Below are positions 9,238 to 19,065 of a stretch of 64,000 bases of DNA, piece after piece. Made by a program: the position numbers and the translations under genes. The notes below the pieces were generated by a model that was not told the DNA's origin, ran no database searches, and was given only the letters and a program-made list of their open reading frames with translations. Location of the stretch: contig NZ_RXZH01000005.1 of the NCBI RefSeq assembly GCF_003970385.1, positions 1 through 64,000 on the forward strand. Direction: 5' to 3'. The stretch comes from Vibrio aquaticus. GTDB taxonomy: Bacteria; Pseudomonadota; Gammaproteobacteria; Enterobacterales; Vibrionaceae. Position 1 is the stretch's first letter; each line of letters opens with the position of its first letter.

Positions 9238-9576
9238 ATGCCTAAGATTATTGTATTACCGCACGAAGACCTATGCCCAGAAGGCGCGGTTCTAGAAGCA
9301 AACACAGGTGACACAGTTCTTGATGTAGCGTTGAAAAACGGTATCGGTATTGAGCATGCATGTGAGAAATCTTGCGCATGTACTACTTGTCACCTTGTGA
9401 TCCGTGAAGGATTTGATTCTCTAGAAGAGAGTGACGAGCTTGAAGATGACATGCTTGATAAAGCTTGGGGCTTAGAGCCTGAATCTCGTCTAGGCTGTCA
9501 GGCTAAAGTTGCCGATGAAGACCTAGTGGTCGAGATTCCAAAATACACCCTGAACCACGCATCAGAAGATCATTAA
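9238..9576 (+). CDS. fdx: [2Fe-2S] ferredoxin of the ISC system
   Basis: Adrenodoxin-type [2Fe-2S] ferredoxin, 112 aa, supplying electrons for cluster assembly on IscU. Cluster ligands are C42, C48, C51 and C87, in CEKSCACTTC and RLGCQAK; the extra C46 typical of ISC ferredoxins is also present. It begins 11 bp after hscA. Confidence 0.96.
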   Translation: MPKIIVLPHEDLCPEGAVLEANTGDTVLDVALKNGIGIEHACEKSCACTTCHLVIREGFDSLEESDELEDDMLDKAWGLEPESRLGCQAKVADEDLVVEIPKYTLNHASEDH

Positions 9577-9627
9577 TCTTCAATTCTAATTCACAATAGA
9601 CTACCGCAGAGTAGAAGGAAGGCAGCA

Positions 9628-9822
9628 ATGAAATGGACAGATTCGCGAGATATTGCGATTGAGCTATGCGATAAGTTTCCTGAGACAGATCCTAAAACGG
9701 TTCGTTTTACCGATCTGCATCAGTGGATCACTGAATTAGAAGAGTTTGATGATGAGCCAAATCGCTCAAATGAAAAGATTTTGGAAGCTGTAATTCTATG
9801 TTGGATGGATGAAATGGATTAA
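9628..9822 (+). CDS. iscX: Fe-S assembly accessory protein IscX
   Basis: Small acidic protein, 64 aa, that binds IscS at the frataxin/IscU face and modulates cysteine desulfurase activity, possibly as an iron donor. The family signature is clear: [19 protein letters not shown] at the start and ILCWMDEMD near the end. Last gene of the isc operon, followed by a terminator. Confidence 0.95.
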   Translation: MKWTDSRDIAIELCDKFPETDPKTVRFTDLHQWITELEEFDDEPNRSNEKILEAVILCWMDEMD

Positions 9823-9866
9823 CCCTAACGGGAAACCTCTCTCAGTTAACAAAATTTACTAAAAAT

Positions 9867-9892
9867 AACGGACCTTAGGGTCCGTTTTTTTA
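9867..9892 (+). terminator. Terminator of the isc operon
   Basis: Perfect stem AACGGACC/GGTCCGTT with loop TTAG, followed by a T run, 44 bp after iscX. Confidence 0.9.
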
Positions 9893-9972
9893 TCAATTTA
9901 ACATTAAAGTGTTAACATCCAGACGTGAATAGAAAAAGGCGTAGACAACGCCGGTACAGACAAGGAGAAACC

Positions 9973-11271
9973 ATGTCTACACAGATGTCAGTATTTCTAA
10001 GCCAAGATCAAGCAGCGTCACATTGGGGCGAGAACGCGATCTTATCATTTTCAGAAGATGGTGCCGTTGTTCATCAGGGCAAAAAGCATGATCTTGGTGT
10101 TATTCAACGCGCGGCTCGTAAGCTAGACAGTCAAGGTATCGCTTCCATTTCTCTAGAAGGGCCAGGCTGGGATCTAGAGAGCATCTGGGCTTTTCATCAA
10201 GGTTACCGCGGCCCGAAGAAAGCGAATCAGTTTGAGTGGCAAGCACTTACTGAAGCCGATCAAGCTGAGTTGACCGCACGCATTAAAGCGACAGACTTTA
10301 CTCGCGATATTATTAATAAACCAGCGGAAGAAGTGGCGCCTCGTCAACTTGCGACTATGGCTGCAGAGTTTATTAAGTCAGTCGCCCCTGAAGGCACGGT
10401 TAAAGTACGCATTGTAAAAGATAAAGATCTTTTAGCGGAAGGCTGGCAAGGGATATACGCAGTAGGTCGTGGTTCTGAGCGTACTTCAGCAATGCTCCAA
10501 CTCGACTTTAACCCAACAGGTGATGAAAATGCGCCTGTGTTTGCTTGTTTAGTAGGTAAAGGTATTACCTTTGATTCAGGCGGTTACAGCATTAAGCCAT
10601 CTGGTTTTATGACGGCTATGAAAGCCGATATGGGCGGTTCTGGCACCATTACTGGTGGTCTAGGTCTAGCGATCATGCGTGGTTTAAATAAACGCGTGAA
10701 GCTTATCCTATGTTGTGCAGAGAATATGATCTCTGGCCGAGCTCTTAAGCTTGGTGACATCATTACTTATAAAAATGGTAAGACCGTTGAAATCATGAAC
10801 ACTGACGCAGAAGGTCGTTTAGTTCTTGCTGATGGTCTGATGTACGCAAGTGAACAAAATCCTGAGCTTATCATTGATTGTGCAACATTAACGGGCGCAG
10901 CGAAAAATGCGCTTGGAAATGATTACCATGCATTAATGAGCTTTGACGATGAGCTATCACACCAGGCTCTAACAGCGGCTCGTGAAGAAAAAGAAGGCTT
11001 ATGGCCTCTGCCTTTAGCGGATTTCCACCGTGGAATGTTGCCATCAAACTTTGCTGATCTCTCTAATATTAGCAGTGGCGATTACTCTCCAGGCGCTAGT
11101 ACAGCAGCGGCGTTCCTTTCTTATTTTGTTGAAGACTACAAAAAAGGTTGGCTGCATTTTGACTGTGCGGCAACGTATCGTAAGTCAGCGACAGATAAGT
11201 GGGCTGCAGGCGCTACCGGTGTCGGTGTACGTAGCTTGGCAGGTCTCCTTATTCAGCAAGCAAATAAATAA
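9973..11271 (+). CDS. pepB: Aminopeptidase PepB
   Basis: Leucyl aminopeptidase family M17 metallopeptidase (peptidase B), 432 aa, cytosolic. It removes N-terminal residues from peptides using two divalent metals. The catalytic core motif [14 protein letters not shown] is near residue 275, and the metal-binding [15 protein letters not shown] near 195. I chose the ATG at 9973, preceded by AAGGAG at the right distance; an upstream in-frame ATG would add a basic RKRRRQRR stretch with no counterpart in the family. It follows the isc operon as in other vibrios but has its own transcription unit. Confidence 0.93.
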   Translation: MSTQMSVFLSQDQAASHWGENAILSFSEDGAVVHQGKKHDLGVIQRAARKLDSQGIASISLEGPGWDLESIWAFHQGYRGPKKANQFEWQALTEADQAELTARIKATDFTRDIINKPAEEVAPRQLATMAAEFIKSVAPEGTVKVRIVKDKDLLAEGWQGIYAVGRGSERTSAMLQLDFNPTGDENAPVFACLVGKGITFDSGGYSIKPSGFMTAMKADMGGSGTITGGLGLAIMRGLNKRVKLILCCAENMISGRALKLGDIITYKNGKTVEIMNTDAEGRLVLADGLMYASEQNPELIIDCATLTGAAKNALGNDYHALMSFDDELSHQALTAAREEKEGLWPLPLADFHRGMLPSNFADLSNISSGDYSPGASTAAAFLSYFVEDYKKGWLHFDCAATYRKSATDKWAAGATGVGVRSLAGLLIQQANK

Positions 11272-11282
11272 TACCTCGACCT

Positions 11283-11309
11283 AAGAGGCCGAAGAGCCTC
11301 TTCTTTATT
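11283..11309 (+). terminator. Probable weak terminator after pepB
   Basis: Stem AAGAGGC/GCCTCTT with loop CGAAGA, followed by CTTTATT. The T tract is interrupted, so read-through to ndk is possible. Confidence 0.6.
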
Positions 11310-11342
11310 ATTCAAAAATTGATATAACGAAAGGATTACCTT

Positions 11343-11768
11343 ATGGCTCTAGAAAGAACGTTTTCTATCGTTAAGCCCGATGCAGTAGAACGTAACTTAA
11401 TCGGTGAAATTTATCACCGTATCGAAAAAGCTGGCCTACAAATCATTGCCGCTAAGATGGTTCACCTAACGGAAGAGCAGGCGAGTGGTTTTTACGCTGA
11501 ACACGAAGGCAAGCCATTTTTCCCAGCACTTAAAGAGTTCATGACTTCTGGTCCTATTATGGTTCAGGTACTAGAAGGTGAAGGCGCTATTGCTCGTTAC
11601 CGTGAGCTAATGGGTAAAACCAATCCAGAAGAAGCGGCGTGCGGAACAATTCGTGCTGATTACGCAATCAGCATGCGCTATAATTCAGTTCACGGTTCAG
11701 ACAGTCCGGAATCTGCAGCTCGTGAAATTGAGTTCTTTTTCCCAGAGTCGGAAATTTGCCCACGATAA
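11343..11768 (+). CDS. ndk: Nucleoside diphosphate kinase
   Basis: Transfers the terminal phosphate from ATP to nucleoside diphosphates through a phosphohistidine, 141 aa, the usual length. The start [20 protein letters not shown] and the active-site [16 protein letters not shown] (catalytic His near 117) are intact. AAAGGATTACCTT provides the ribosome site. Followed by a strong terminator. Confidence 0.97.
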   Translation: MALERTFSIVKPDAVERNLIGEIYHRIEKAGLQIIAAKMVHLTEEQASGFYAEHEGKPFFPALKEFMTSGPIMVQVLEGEGAIARYRELMGKTNPEEAACGTIRADYAISMRYNSVHGSDSPESAAREIEFFFPESEICPR

Positions 11769-11792
11769 AGTCGGGGCATAGCAACAACAGAT

Positions 11793-11828
11793 ATGCTGCT
11801 TATATTGGTTATAGGCAGCATTTTTATT
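11793..11828 (+). terminator. Terminator after ndk
   Basis: Long stem ATGCTGCTTATA/TATAGGCAGCAT with one T-G pair and a TTGGT loop, followed by TTTTATT. Confidence 0.88.
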
Positions 11829-11948
11829 CTGAAAAGACACCACTAATTAGCGCTGATTCGACACGTATCGTGTGAAATAACTGCTAGTATTGGTGGGAAA
11901 AGTTTTTTTACATACAGAGCACGCAAGGGTATCAGTCTTGACAGATTG

Positions 11949-11957
11949 TGATATACT
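11949..11957 (+). promoter_or_regulatory. Extended -10 promoter of fusA2
   Basis: TGATATACT matches the extended -10 consensus TGnTATAMT and lies 38 bp before the start codon. The -35 region (GTATCA at 17 bp) is poor. A perfect TTGACA lies only 8 bp upstream, too close to pair with this -10. The following G/C-rich CTGCGCGC could act as a stringent-type discriminator. Confidence 0.6.
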
Positions 11958-11994
11958 CTGCGCGCAATTTATACCTTATAAACAGAGTAAGACA

Positions 11995-14082
11995 ATGGCA
12001 GATTTATCAAAGTACAGAAACATTGGTATTTTCGCGCACGTTGATGCGGGTAAAACTACCACCACTGAGCGTATTCTTAAGCTTACTGGTAAAATCCACA
12101 AAACTGGTGAAGTACACGACGGTGAGTCTACAACTGACTTCATGGAACAGGAAGCTGAGCGCGGTATTACTATCCAGTCAGCTGCGGTAACTTGTGAGTG
12201 GGATGGCCACCGCCTAAACGTTATCGATACTCCAGGACACGTTGACTTCACAGTAGAAGTATACCGTTCACTGAAAGTACTAGACGGCGGTATCGGTGTA
12301 TTCTGTGGTTCTGGTGGTGTTGAGCCTCAGTCAGAAACAAACTGGCGTTACGCGAACGACTCAGAAGTTGCTCGTCTGATCTTCGTAAACAAACTAGACC
12401 GTATGGGTGCAGACTTCTTCAACGTTGTTGATCAAGTGAAGAACGTTCTTGGCGCAAACCCACTAGTTATGACTCTGCCAATCGGTCGTGAAGACGATTT
12501 CGTTGGTGTTGTAGACGTACTAAACCGTAAAGCTTACGTTTGGGATGACACAGGTCTACCAGAAAACTACGAAATTCAAGATGTTCCAGCGGACATGATT
12601 GATGACCTAGAACAGTACCGTGAAGAGCTAGTTGAAACTGCTGTAGAGCAAGACGACGACCTAATGGAAGCGTACATGGAAGGTGAAGAGCCTTCTATCG
12701 AAGACCTTAAGCGTTGTATCCGTAAAGGTACACGTGACCTAGCGTTCTTCCCAACGTTCTGTGGTTCTGCGTTCAAGAACAAAGGTATGCAACTTATCCT
12801 TGACGCTGTTGTAGATTACCTACCAGCTCCAGCAGAAGTTGATCCTCAGCCTCTAACAGATCCAGAAACTGGTGAGCCAACAGGCGAAGTTGCTACTGTA
12901 TCTGCAGATGAGCCACTAAAAGCGCTAGCATTCAAGATCATGGATGACCGCTTTGGTGCACTAACATTCGTTCGTATCTACTCAGGCCGTCTGAAGAAGG
13001 GTGACACTATCCTTAACTCAGCGACTGGTAAGACTGAACGTATCGGCCGTATGTGTGAAATGCAAGCGGACGAGCGTAACGAACTTACTGAAGCACAAGC
13101 TGGTGATATCATCGCTATCGTTGGTATGAAGAACGTTCAGACTGGTCACACTCTATGTGATCCTAAGCACGAATGTACTCTTGAAGCTATGATCTTCCCA
13201 GAACCAGTAATCTCTATCGCTGTATCTCCAAAAGATAAAGGCGGTTCAGAGAAGATGGGTATCGCTATCGGTAAGATGGTTGCAGAAGATCCATCATTCC
13301 AGGTTGAGACTGACGAAGAGTCTGGCGAAACTATCCTGAAAGGTATGGGTGAACTTCACCTAGACATCAAGGTAGACATCCTTAAGCGTACTTACGGCGT
13401 TGAGCTAGAAGTAGGTGCTCCACAGGTAGCTTACCGTGAAACTATCACTCAAGCAGTTGAAGATAGCTACACGCACAAGAAGCAGTCTGGTGGTTCTGGT
13501 CAGTTCGGTAAGATCGATTACCGCATCAAGCCAGGTGAAGCAAACTCAGGCTTCACGTTCAAATCAACAGTTGTTGGTGGTAACGTACCTAAAGAATTCT
13601 GGCCTGCAGTTGAGAAAGGCTTTGCGTCAATGATGGATACTGGTGTTCTAGCTGGCTTCCCAACTCTAGACGTTGAAGTTGAACTATTCGACGGTGGTTT
13701 CCACGCAGTTGACTCTTCAGCTATCGCTTACGAAATCGCTGCTAAAGGCGCATTCCGTCAGTCTATGCCTAAAGCGGGTGCACAACTTCTTGAGCCAATC
13801 ATGAACGTTGATGTATTCACTCCAGAAGACAACGTTGGTGACGTAATCGGTGACCTTAACCGTCGTCGTGGTATGATCAAAGACCAACAAGCTGGTACTA
13901 CAGGCGTTCGTATTAAAGCAGACGTTCCTCTATCAGAAATGTTTGGTTACATCGGTCACCTACGTACTATCACTTCTGGCCGTGGTCAGTTCTCTATGGA
14001 ATTTGGTCAATACGCACCATGTCCACAGAACGTTGCTGAGCAAGTAATCGCAGAAGTTAAAGAGCGTAACGAGAAGAAGTAA
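11995..14082 (+). CDS. fusA2: Second elongation factor G (EF-G2)
   Basis: Translational GTPase of the EF-G family, 695 aa, promoting translocation and/or ribosome recycling. G motifs are present: AHVDAGKT near 17-24, the switch [10 protein letters not shown] and NKLD. Domain IV/V motifs ([40 protein letters not shown]) are intact. It stands alone, not next to rpsL, rpsG and tufA, so it is most likely the second EF-G that many vibrios carry besides str-operon fusA. The switch I region ([20 protein letters not shown]) differs from the usual housekeeping form. Codon use is strongly biased to a few synonyms (CGT, GGT, CTA, GTT), implying high expression. I chose the ATG at 11995 ([13 protein letters not shown]). 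Confidence 0.9.
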   Translation: MADLSKYRNIGIFAHVDAGKTTTTERILKLTGKIHKTGEVHDGESTTDFMEQEAERGITIQSAAVTCEWDGHRLNVIDTPGHVDFTVEVYRSLKVLDGGIGVFCGSGGVEPQSETNWRYANDSEVARLIFVNKLDRMGADFFNVVDQVKNVLGANPLVMTLPIGREDDFVGVVDVLNRKAYVWDDTGLPENYEIQDVPADMIDDLEQYREELVETAVEQDDDLMEAYMEGEEPSIEDLKRCIRKGTRDLAFFPTFCGSAFKNKGMQLILDAVVDYLPAPAEVDPQPLTDPETGEPTGEVATVSADEPLKALAFKIMDDRFGALTFVRIYSGRLKKGDTILNSATGKTERIGRMCEMQADERNELTEAQAGDIIAIVGMKNVQTGHTLCDPKHECTLEAMIFPEPVISIAVSPKDKGGSEKMGIAIGKMVAEDPSFQVETDEESGETILKGMGELHLDIKVDILKRTYGVELEVGAPQVAYRETITQAVEDSYTHKKQSGGSGQFGKIDYRIKPGEANSGFTFKSTVVGGNVPKEFWPAVEKGFASMMDTGVLAGFPTLDVEVELFDGGFHAVDSSAIAYEIAAKGAFRQSMPKAGAQLLEPIMNVDVFTPEDNVGDVIGDLNRRRGMIKDQQAGTTGVRIKADVPLSEMFGYIGHLRTITSGRGQFSMEFGQYAPCPQNVAEQVIAEVKERNEKK

Positions 14083-14108
14083 TTCTTTAAGTTAGCTAGA
14101 TAGCTTTT

Positions 14109-14143
14109 AAAGCCCCAGTCGAGAGATTGGGGCTTTTCTTTTT
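14109..14143 (+). terminator. Terminator of fusA2
   Basis: Stem AAAGCCCCAGTC/GATTGGGGCTTT (one G-T pair) with GAGA loop, followed by TCTTTTTG. Confidence 0.9.
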
Positions 14144-14190
14144 GTAAGAGATAAAGCTTGCCGATCTGATAGAGAAGCGCAATATATGCG

Positions 14191-14233
14191 GTCATTCCAT
14201 AGAGTGACGAAGGAGCGAGTAGGGAATCTCTAA
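14191..14233 (+). repeat. Dispersed palindromic intergenic repeat, copy 1
   Basis: The 43 bases from GTCATTCCATAGAGTGA to GGGAATCTCTAA match 63855-63897 at 41 of 43 positions. It lies between fusA2 and the convergent LysR gene. GTCATTCC at one end and GGAAT near the other are partly complementary. Confidence 0.75.
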
Positions 14234-14265
14234 GAGTTTTCGGTTCGCTTCGAGATAATCTTAAT

Positions 14266-15198
14266 TCACCGACGGCTACTAGCATCGATAATATCTAAAC
14301 CTAACTCATCTAGGTTTCTATACTCTTCAGCTTGATCAAAAATCCAATCACAGAAGCGTTTGATTTTCTCTCTTTTAAAATAAGCGCTTGGTGCGCATAG
14401 GAAATAATTATAATCAGTTCTTTGGGCTAGATTGCCAATCCTTACCAGTTTCCCTTCTTCTATATAGCGTTGAGCTAGCGTGTGCTTGGCTAAAGCAACC
14501 CCTTGTACGGCGAGTGCCCCTTCTAGGACAAAATGGGAACCATTGTATTTGAGCGTGGGTTTCGATGCTTTGTGACCGACGTTGTTCAGCCATATACCCC
14601 AATCAAGATCGCGCCAATAATCCTCAATCAGATCTGCTCCAGTCAGGTCACTTAACTCATAGATACCATGTTGCTCTTGATAAATGGGGTGACACACTGG
14701 ATAGAGCAGTTCTTCAACCAATAATTGCGAAGTAATATTTGGGTAGTCGCCTGGTCCATATCGGATACAGACATCAAGATTAGAGTTTTGAAAGTCTGCG
14801 AGCTCACTAGTAGGTTCGATCATGAGCTCTAAGTCAGGGTTTTGCTGCCGAAAGTGACCAATTCGAGGTACGAGCCAGTGTTGAGCAAAGGAAGGCAGTG
14901 TCGAAATAGACAGTTGGCTCGGATTTGGGTCTTGGTTTATTTGTCGTATGCCTCGATGTAAGTGCTCAAACCCTCTTTGAGCCTGATCGAACAGGATTTC
15001 CCCTTCCATGGTGAGGGTGACCTTACGATGTTGCCTTAGAAAAAGTTCAGTACCTAAAAAGTCTTCAAGCTGACGAACTTGCTGGCTAATTGCGGCAGCG
15101 GTGACATACAACTCTTGAGCGGCCAGCTTAAAACTTCCCAGCTTCGCCGCGGTATAGAAGTAGTAGATTCCTTGCAAAGGTGGAAGTCGATCTTTCAC
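14266..15198 (-). CDS. LysR-family regulator, GcvA-like
   Basis: LysR transcriptional regulator, 310 aa. The N-terminal winged helix begins RLPPLQGIYYFYTAAKLGSF, with recognition segment TAAAISQQVRQLEDFLG. A periplasmic-binding-type effector domain follows from about residue 90. The DRLPPL start and general layout resemble the GcvA subgroup. The start is a GTG behind AAGGA. It is divergent from the DUF1127 gene at 15296, which it may control together with the LysR gene at 15505. Target and ligand are unknown. Confidence 0.85.
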   Translation of the reverse strand: MKDRLPPLQGIYYFYTAAKLGSFKLAAQELYVTAAAISQQVRQLEDFLGTELFLRQHRKVTLTMEGEILFDQAQRGFEHLHRGIRQINQDPNPSQLSISTLPSFAQHWLVPRIGHFRQQNPDLELMIEPTSELADFQNSNLDVCIRYGPGDYPNITSQLLVEELLYPVCHPIYQEQHGIYELSDLTGADLIEDYWRDLDWGIWLNNVGHKASKPTLKYNGSHFVLEGALAVQGVALAKHTLAQRYIEEGKLVRIGNLAQRTDYNYFLCAPSAYFKREKIKRFCDWIFDQAEEYRNLDELGLDIIDASSRR

Positions 15199-15295
15199 TT
15201 TAGTTTTCCTTAACTGAAGGTCAATTTGTATCGTTTGAGCAAGATAGGCTAATGGTTAATCATTTAGTTACTGAATGCAAGGAAGGAGATTAACT

Positions 15296-15502
15296 ATGGA
15301 AACCTTAGAATTTAGCCGTAAAGAAAGACTTTTTAGTTCATGCTATTCGGGTAAAAAAATCTTAACTAAGCTGAAGTGCTGGTGGCGTAATTTTAGAACT
15401 CGTAAGCAACTTTCTAACCTGCCTGAACACTTACTAAAAGATGTCGGCTTAACTAAAGAGCAAGCACATCAAGAGAGTATTCGGCATTTCTGGGATGAGT
15501 AA
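15296..15502 (+). CDS. Small DUF1127 protein
   Basis: 68-aa basic protein. Its C-terminal half carries the DUF1127 pattern: WWRNFRTRKQLSNLPEHLLKDVGLTKEQA. Proteins of this domain are small, arginine-rich and often stress- or regulator-linked; some bind RNA or regulators in other bacteria. I chose the ATG at 15296, behind a strong AAGGAGAT. It sits alone between two minus-strand LysR genes, starting 97 bp from the GTG of one and stopping 2 bp before the end of the other. Function unknown. Confidence 0.78.
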   Translation: METLEFSRKERLFSSCYSGKKILTKLKCWWRNFRTRKQLSNLPEHLLKDVGLTKEQAHQESIRHFWDE

Positions 15503-15504
15503 AT

Positions 15505-16404
15505 TTACTCTGCGATCTCACTGTGTAGCCAGTTAGTGAAAGCTTTAATTCGTTGTCGGCGAGGGGATTCATCATTATAGAAAAGATTAAATTGAACCCC
15601 CGGGGTCATGCCAATCTCAAAAGGTTTGATGAGTAACCCTCGCTCAACGTAATCACTGGCCAAAGAGTCTGAAGCCAAACAGGCTCCATGGCCCGCCATA
15701 ACCGCATTCATGGCATGATCAAAGGTACTGACATCCATCCATTGTACTGATTCTTTATCCATCTTAACTCCAGCCTGAGCGAACCAAGTTTGCCAAGGAT
15801 AACCACCAGATTCATAGTGAATGAGCCAAGTTTTGAGTAACTGTTCAGGGCCAATTAACGAGAGATGCTCGGCTAAGTTCGGTGAGCAGAAAGGGTAAAT
15901 AGTTTCTTCAAACAAAAACTCTTTGTGTAACTTGAGCGCGTTGTTGCCCTCTAATGTTTCTTCTTGCCAAATGGCAATATCGGCATCGCCTTGCTTTAGA
16001 TTAGGGGCATCACAACTGGTGACCACTCTGATTGGGATATTTGGGTATTGAACAGAGAATTTCCAAAGCCTAGGTAAGAGCCATCGGGAAGCAAATGAGG
16101 GAGTAGAGCTTACGCAGAGTATGCCATCAATGGGCTCACTTTGAATTTGGTTTAGGCCTGTTACGATGCTTTCTAAGCCTTGGGATACGTGTTTATAGAG
16201 CGTCTTTCCTTGCTCTGTTAGGCGCATGTCTCGACCGTCACGCATAAATAGCTTACACCCAAGTCCCTCTTCGAGCTGACGTATTTTCTGACTGACGGCC
16301 GCCTGACTAATAAACAGTTCTTCAGCTGCTCGGCTGTAACTATTCAGCCGTGCTGCGACTTCAAAATAGCGTAGGCCAGGTAGGTGGTGCAGCCTTGCGT
16401 CCAT
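15505..16404 (-). CDS. LysR-family regulator, GcvA-like
   Basis: LysR regulator, 299 aa, with N-terminal helix-turn-helix (LPGLRYFEVAARLNSYSRAA then SQAAVSQKIRQLEEGLG) and an effector domain from about residue 88. It is related to but clearly different from the LysR at 14266. Both are GcvA-like and flank the same DUF1127 gene. It lies downstream of the acyl-CoA synthetase gene, separated by a terminator. Target unknown. Confidence 0.85.
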   Translation of the reverse strand: MDARLHHLPGLRYFEVAARLNSYSRAAEELFISQAAVSQKIRQLEEGLGCKLFMRDGRDMRLTEQGKTLYKHVSQGLESIVTGLNQIQSEPIDGILCVSSTPSFASRWLLPRLWKFSVQYPNIPIRVVTSCDAPNLKQGDADIAIWQEETLEGNNALKLHKEFLFEETIYPFCSPNLAEHLSLIGPEQLLKTWLIHYESGGYPWQTWFAQAGVKMDKESVQWMDVSTFDHAMNAVMAGHGACLASDSLASDYVERGLLIKPFEIGMTPGVQFNLFYNDESPRRQRIKAFTNWLHSEIAE

Positions 16405-16463
16405 AAATCGTCCCTAACAATAAAAATATCTAACAAGGAATAATAAATACATTTGTTAGAAAA

Positions 16464-16492
16464 GCAAAAAAGGAGAGGCAAGCTCTCCTTTT
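16464..16492 (-). terminator. Terminator downstream of the acyl-CoA synthetase gene
   Basis: Stem AAAAGGAGAG/CTCTCCTTTT with a 5-nt loop. On the minus strand it runs into TTTTTTGC. Confidence 0.85.
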
Positions 16493-16509
16493 GTATCGGT
16501 GTTTAGGCG

Positions 16510-18195
16510 TTATTCTTCCCAAACGACAAGTTGACCTTTTGGCCAGCTTTGCCCCATGTCATGATATTTCTGTTCAAGTACATGACGTTTGATTTTTAGT
16601 GTTGGTGTAAGGATACCGTTCTCGATGCTCCAAGGGTCTTTGATCATCAATACCCCTTTGATCTGTTCATGAGATTCGAGCTCACTGTTCATTCTCGCCA
16701 CGACTTTCTCAGTCGTGCGTTCATAACGTTTGCGATCAAAGTTAGGGAAATCATGAGGAACGACCAGAAGAATTGGTGCAGGTAGGCCTAGGCCAATCAA
16801 ACACATCATTTCTACACGGCTGTACTCAAACAGTTTCTTCTCAATTGGCACTGGAGCAACAAACTTACCTTTTGCGGTTTTAAAGTTGTCTTTTTTACGG
16901 CCTTGAATGGTTAGGTAGCCGTCACTGTCAATTGAGCCGATATCACCCGTATGAAGCCAGCCTTCACTATCAAATGACTCTTGTGTGGCAATGTCATTTT
17001 TGTAGTAACCAGAGAACAAGCCTTTACTGCGAACCATGATCTCATCGTCTGCGGCAATCTTAAGTTCGACGCCTGGGCCAGCATTACCGACACTACCTAT
17101 CTTTCCTGCGTGGAATGGGTAGTTAAGAGTGCTGTAGGCGAAAGATTCGGTCATGCCCCAAGCTTCGGTGATATTCAAACCGACACTGTGGTACCAATCG
17201 AGTAGTGCAGGCGAGACTGGCGCAGAACCACAGCCCAGAACTCGCGCCTGATCGAGCCCTAAACCATCCGCCAACTTTTTCTTAATTAAAGAGTTAACGA
17301 AAGGAATCTTAAGCAGGATATTGAGTTTCTTTTGCGGCAACTTATCTTGGATTCGTTGTTGGAATAGCGTCCATAAGCGAGGCACTGATATAAACAGTGT
17401 TGGACGGTGCATTTTTACATCTTCAATAAAGGTATCTAGAGACTCTGGGAAGGCCGTTTGAACACCACCAAGAATCGATGAACCAAAGATGTAAACACGC
17501 TCTGTAATGTGAGCCAAAGGTAAGTACGAGAAGAGGCGATCATTCTCTTGAATGCCAATGTGATTGATCAATTGCTGCACTGACCAACTGAACGCTCCAT
17601 AGGTCAGCATTGCTCCTTTAGGAAGCCCTGAGGTTCCAGAGGTGTAGACCAAAGACATCAGCTTATCATCATAATGCTCTGGACGATGTTCACTTGGCTG
17701 ATGCTTATCAATTAAGTCTTTGTATTGATGCTGACAGCTTGGTGCAGTGTCGTACGGTAGCGCAATGGTTACAACGTTCGTGTTCGCATCGATGACTTGT
17801 TGAGTTGCTGCAGGGTCATCCAATTTACCCGCAATGAGTACTTTACTCTCACTGTGTGTTAAGCAGTACTCAATCGTGTCTGCCCCTGCAGTTGGAAAAA
17901 TAGGGACACTGACAAAATCACCGAGCATCATCGCTAAGTCACTAATAAACCATTCGGCACAGTTTTTAGAGATAAGAGCGACTTTATCACCAGGTTTAAC
18001 GCCTAAATCATTGAGTGCACTCACAAGCTTTAATGCTTGCTCCGCAACATCACTGTAGGTGAACTCAACAAATTGACGGTTGATGATCTGTTTTAGATAG
18101 ACTTCATTTGGGCGTTCGGCAGCCCATTTTAAAATCATTTCGTTTGGGGGTGGGAGAGCACAAGTCGGTTTGCTCAACTCGTTAGGCTGAATCAT
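16510..18195 (-). CDS. Long-chain fatty acid--CoA ligase-like AMP-forming enzyme
   Basis: ANL-superfamily adenylate-forming enzyme, 561 aa. The phosphate loop YTSGTSGLPKG is at 184-194, the adenylate motif WGMTESF near 350, GWLHTGDIGSIDSDGY near 420, and the hinge plus catalytic lysine region RKKDNFKTAKGKFVAPVPIE near 440. The order and sequence fit long-chain acyl-CoA synthetases of the FAA1/FadD15 type rather than E. coli FadD. It would activate a fatty acid with ATP and CoA. It starts at an ATG behind ACGGAG. No beta-oxidation gene is adjacent, so exact chain length and role (uptake, recycling or lipid remodelling) are open. Confidence 0.85.
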   Translation of the reverse strand: MIQPNELSKPTCALPPPNEMILKWAAERPNEVYLKQIINRQFVEFTYSDVAEQALKLVSALNDLGVKPGDKVALISKNCAEWFISDLAMMLGDFVSVPIFPTAGADTIEYCLTHSESKVLIAGKLDDPAATQQVIDANTNVVTIALPYDTAPSCQHQYKDLIDKHQPSEHRPEHYDDKLMSLVYTSGTSGLPKGAMLTYGAFSWSVQQLINHIGIQENDRLFSYLPLAHITERVYIFGSSILGGVQTAFPESLDTFIEDVKMHRPTLFISVPRLWTLFQQRIQDKLPQKKLNILLKIPFVNSLIKKKLADGLGLDQARVLGCGSAPVSPALLDWYHSVGLNITEAWGMTESFAYSTLNYPFHAGKIGSVGNAGPGVELKIAADDEIMVRSKGLFSGYYKNDIATQESFDSEGWLHTGDIGSIDSDGYLTIQGRKKDNFKTAKGKFVAPVPIEKKLFEYSRVEMMCLIGLGLPAPILLVVPHDFPNFDRKRYERTTEKVVARMNSELESHEQIKGVLMIKDPWSIENGILTPTLKIKRHVLEQKYHDMGQSWPKGQLVVWEE

Positions 18196-18327
18196 TCTCT
18201 AACTCCGTGTTATTGGCAAAGTTATGCTTATTTTTATTGTTAATGGAATGTTAACTCTAGCATGTAAGTGAAACAGTAGGGAAGTAAATGTCGGTGGTTT
18301 CCTTTCTATCTTGTGATAGCAATACCG

Positions 18328-19065
18328 TTAATGCAGTTGTCGGTAAGCCGCAGGTGTAATCCCTGTTTTCTTTTTGAATATTCTAGAAAAATAAGAAACA
18401 TCGTTATAACCACACTGAAAAGCAATGAATGAAATTTTCTCTTTTCGGTAGTTTGTGAGTAATTGCTTTGCGAGGCCAATTCGCTTGAGAGTCAGGTAAT
18501 CACGGAAGCTCACGCCAATCGTTTTATGGAAGAACTTAGAAAAGTAGGTCACTGAATAGTGGCAGTAATCCGCCACATCCTCTTCTCGTATTGTCCTTGA
18601 TAAGTTCTTATCGATATACATCAGCATTTCAACCAAGTCTTTACTTATGTGCTTCTTACCAGGTTGATTGGAGAGTTTATTGAGGTCCAATATGTCTTGG
18701 TGCTGAGTGAGTTGATACGCCACTTGCTTGTTAAGTTCGTCTGACCACAACTGGGTGTCGGTTTCATTGAGAAGAAGAGTTGAAAATACCACGTCGAGAT
18801 CAACAATGTCGGAAGATGGTTGTTGGTTGCAGATAAGGATGATGTGCTTGTCTAGATTTTGGCAAAGTCTGACGGTCGTCGCAAACAGAGAGTGGAAGGG
18901 TTCCTCGTAGTAAAAAAAGCAGAATTGAATATCAGGCTCGCTCAGTACAGAGACGTCATAGCCATAATCCAGTAAGTGGAAATAGCGTTCGATATCTCTA
19001 ACGGTATCTTTGTTTACGTAGGTGACTGATTGACCAATCCAGTAGCCTTTATGTAATACATCCAC
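18328..19065 (-). CDS. AraC-family transcriptional regulator
   Basis: 245-aa regulator with the AraC/XylS double helix-turn-helix at its C terminus (about 145-245): IREEDVADYCHYSVTYFSKFFHKTIGVSF, then the signature ISFIAFQCGYNDVSYFSRIFKKKTGITPAAYRQ. The N-terminal 140 residues have no domain I recognise and could be a sensor. It starts at GTG behind AGGAC. It is divergent from the Tad pilus locus across a 439-bp intergenic region rich in repeats, so it is the natural candidate pilus regulator; that link is inference. Confidence 0.85.
   Translation of the reverse strand: MDVLHKGYWIGQSVTYVNKDTVRDIERYFHLLDYGYDVSVLSEPDIQFCFFYYEEPFHSLFATTVRLCQNLDKHIILICNQQPSSDIVDLDVVFSTLLLNETDTQLWSDELNKQVAYQLTQHQDILDLNKLSNQPGKKHISKDLVEMLMYIDKNLSRTIREEDVADYCHYSVTYFSKFFHKTIGVSFRDYLTLKRIGLAKQLLTNYRKEKISFIAFQCGYNDVSYFSRIFKKKTGITPAAYRQLH

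Noticed and set aside
11938..11943. Perfect TTGACA before fusA2
   Set aside because: It is only 8 bp from the TATACT -10 element and no suitable -10 lies 16-18 bp downstream. It probably is not the -35 of the main promoter.
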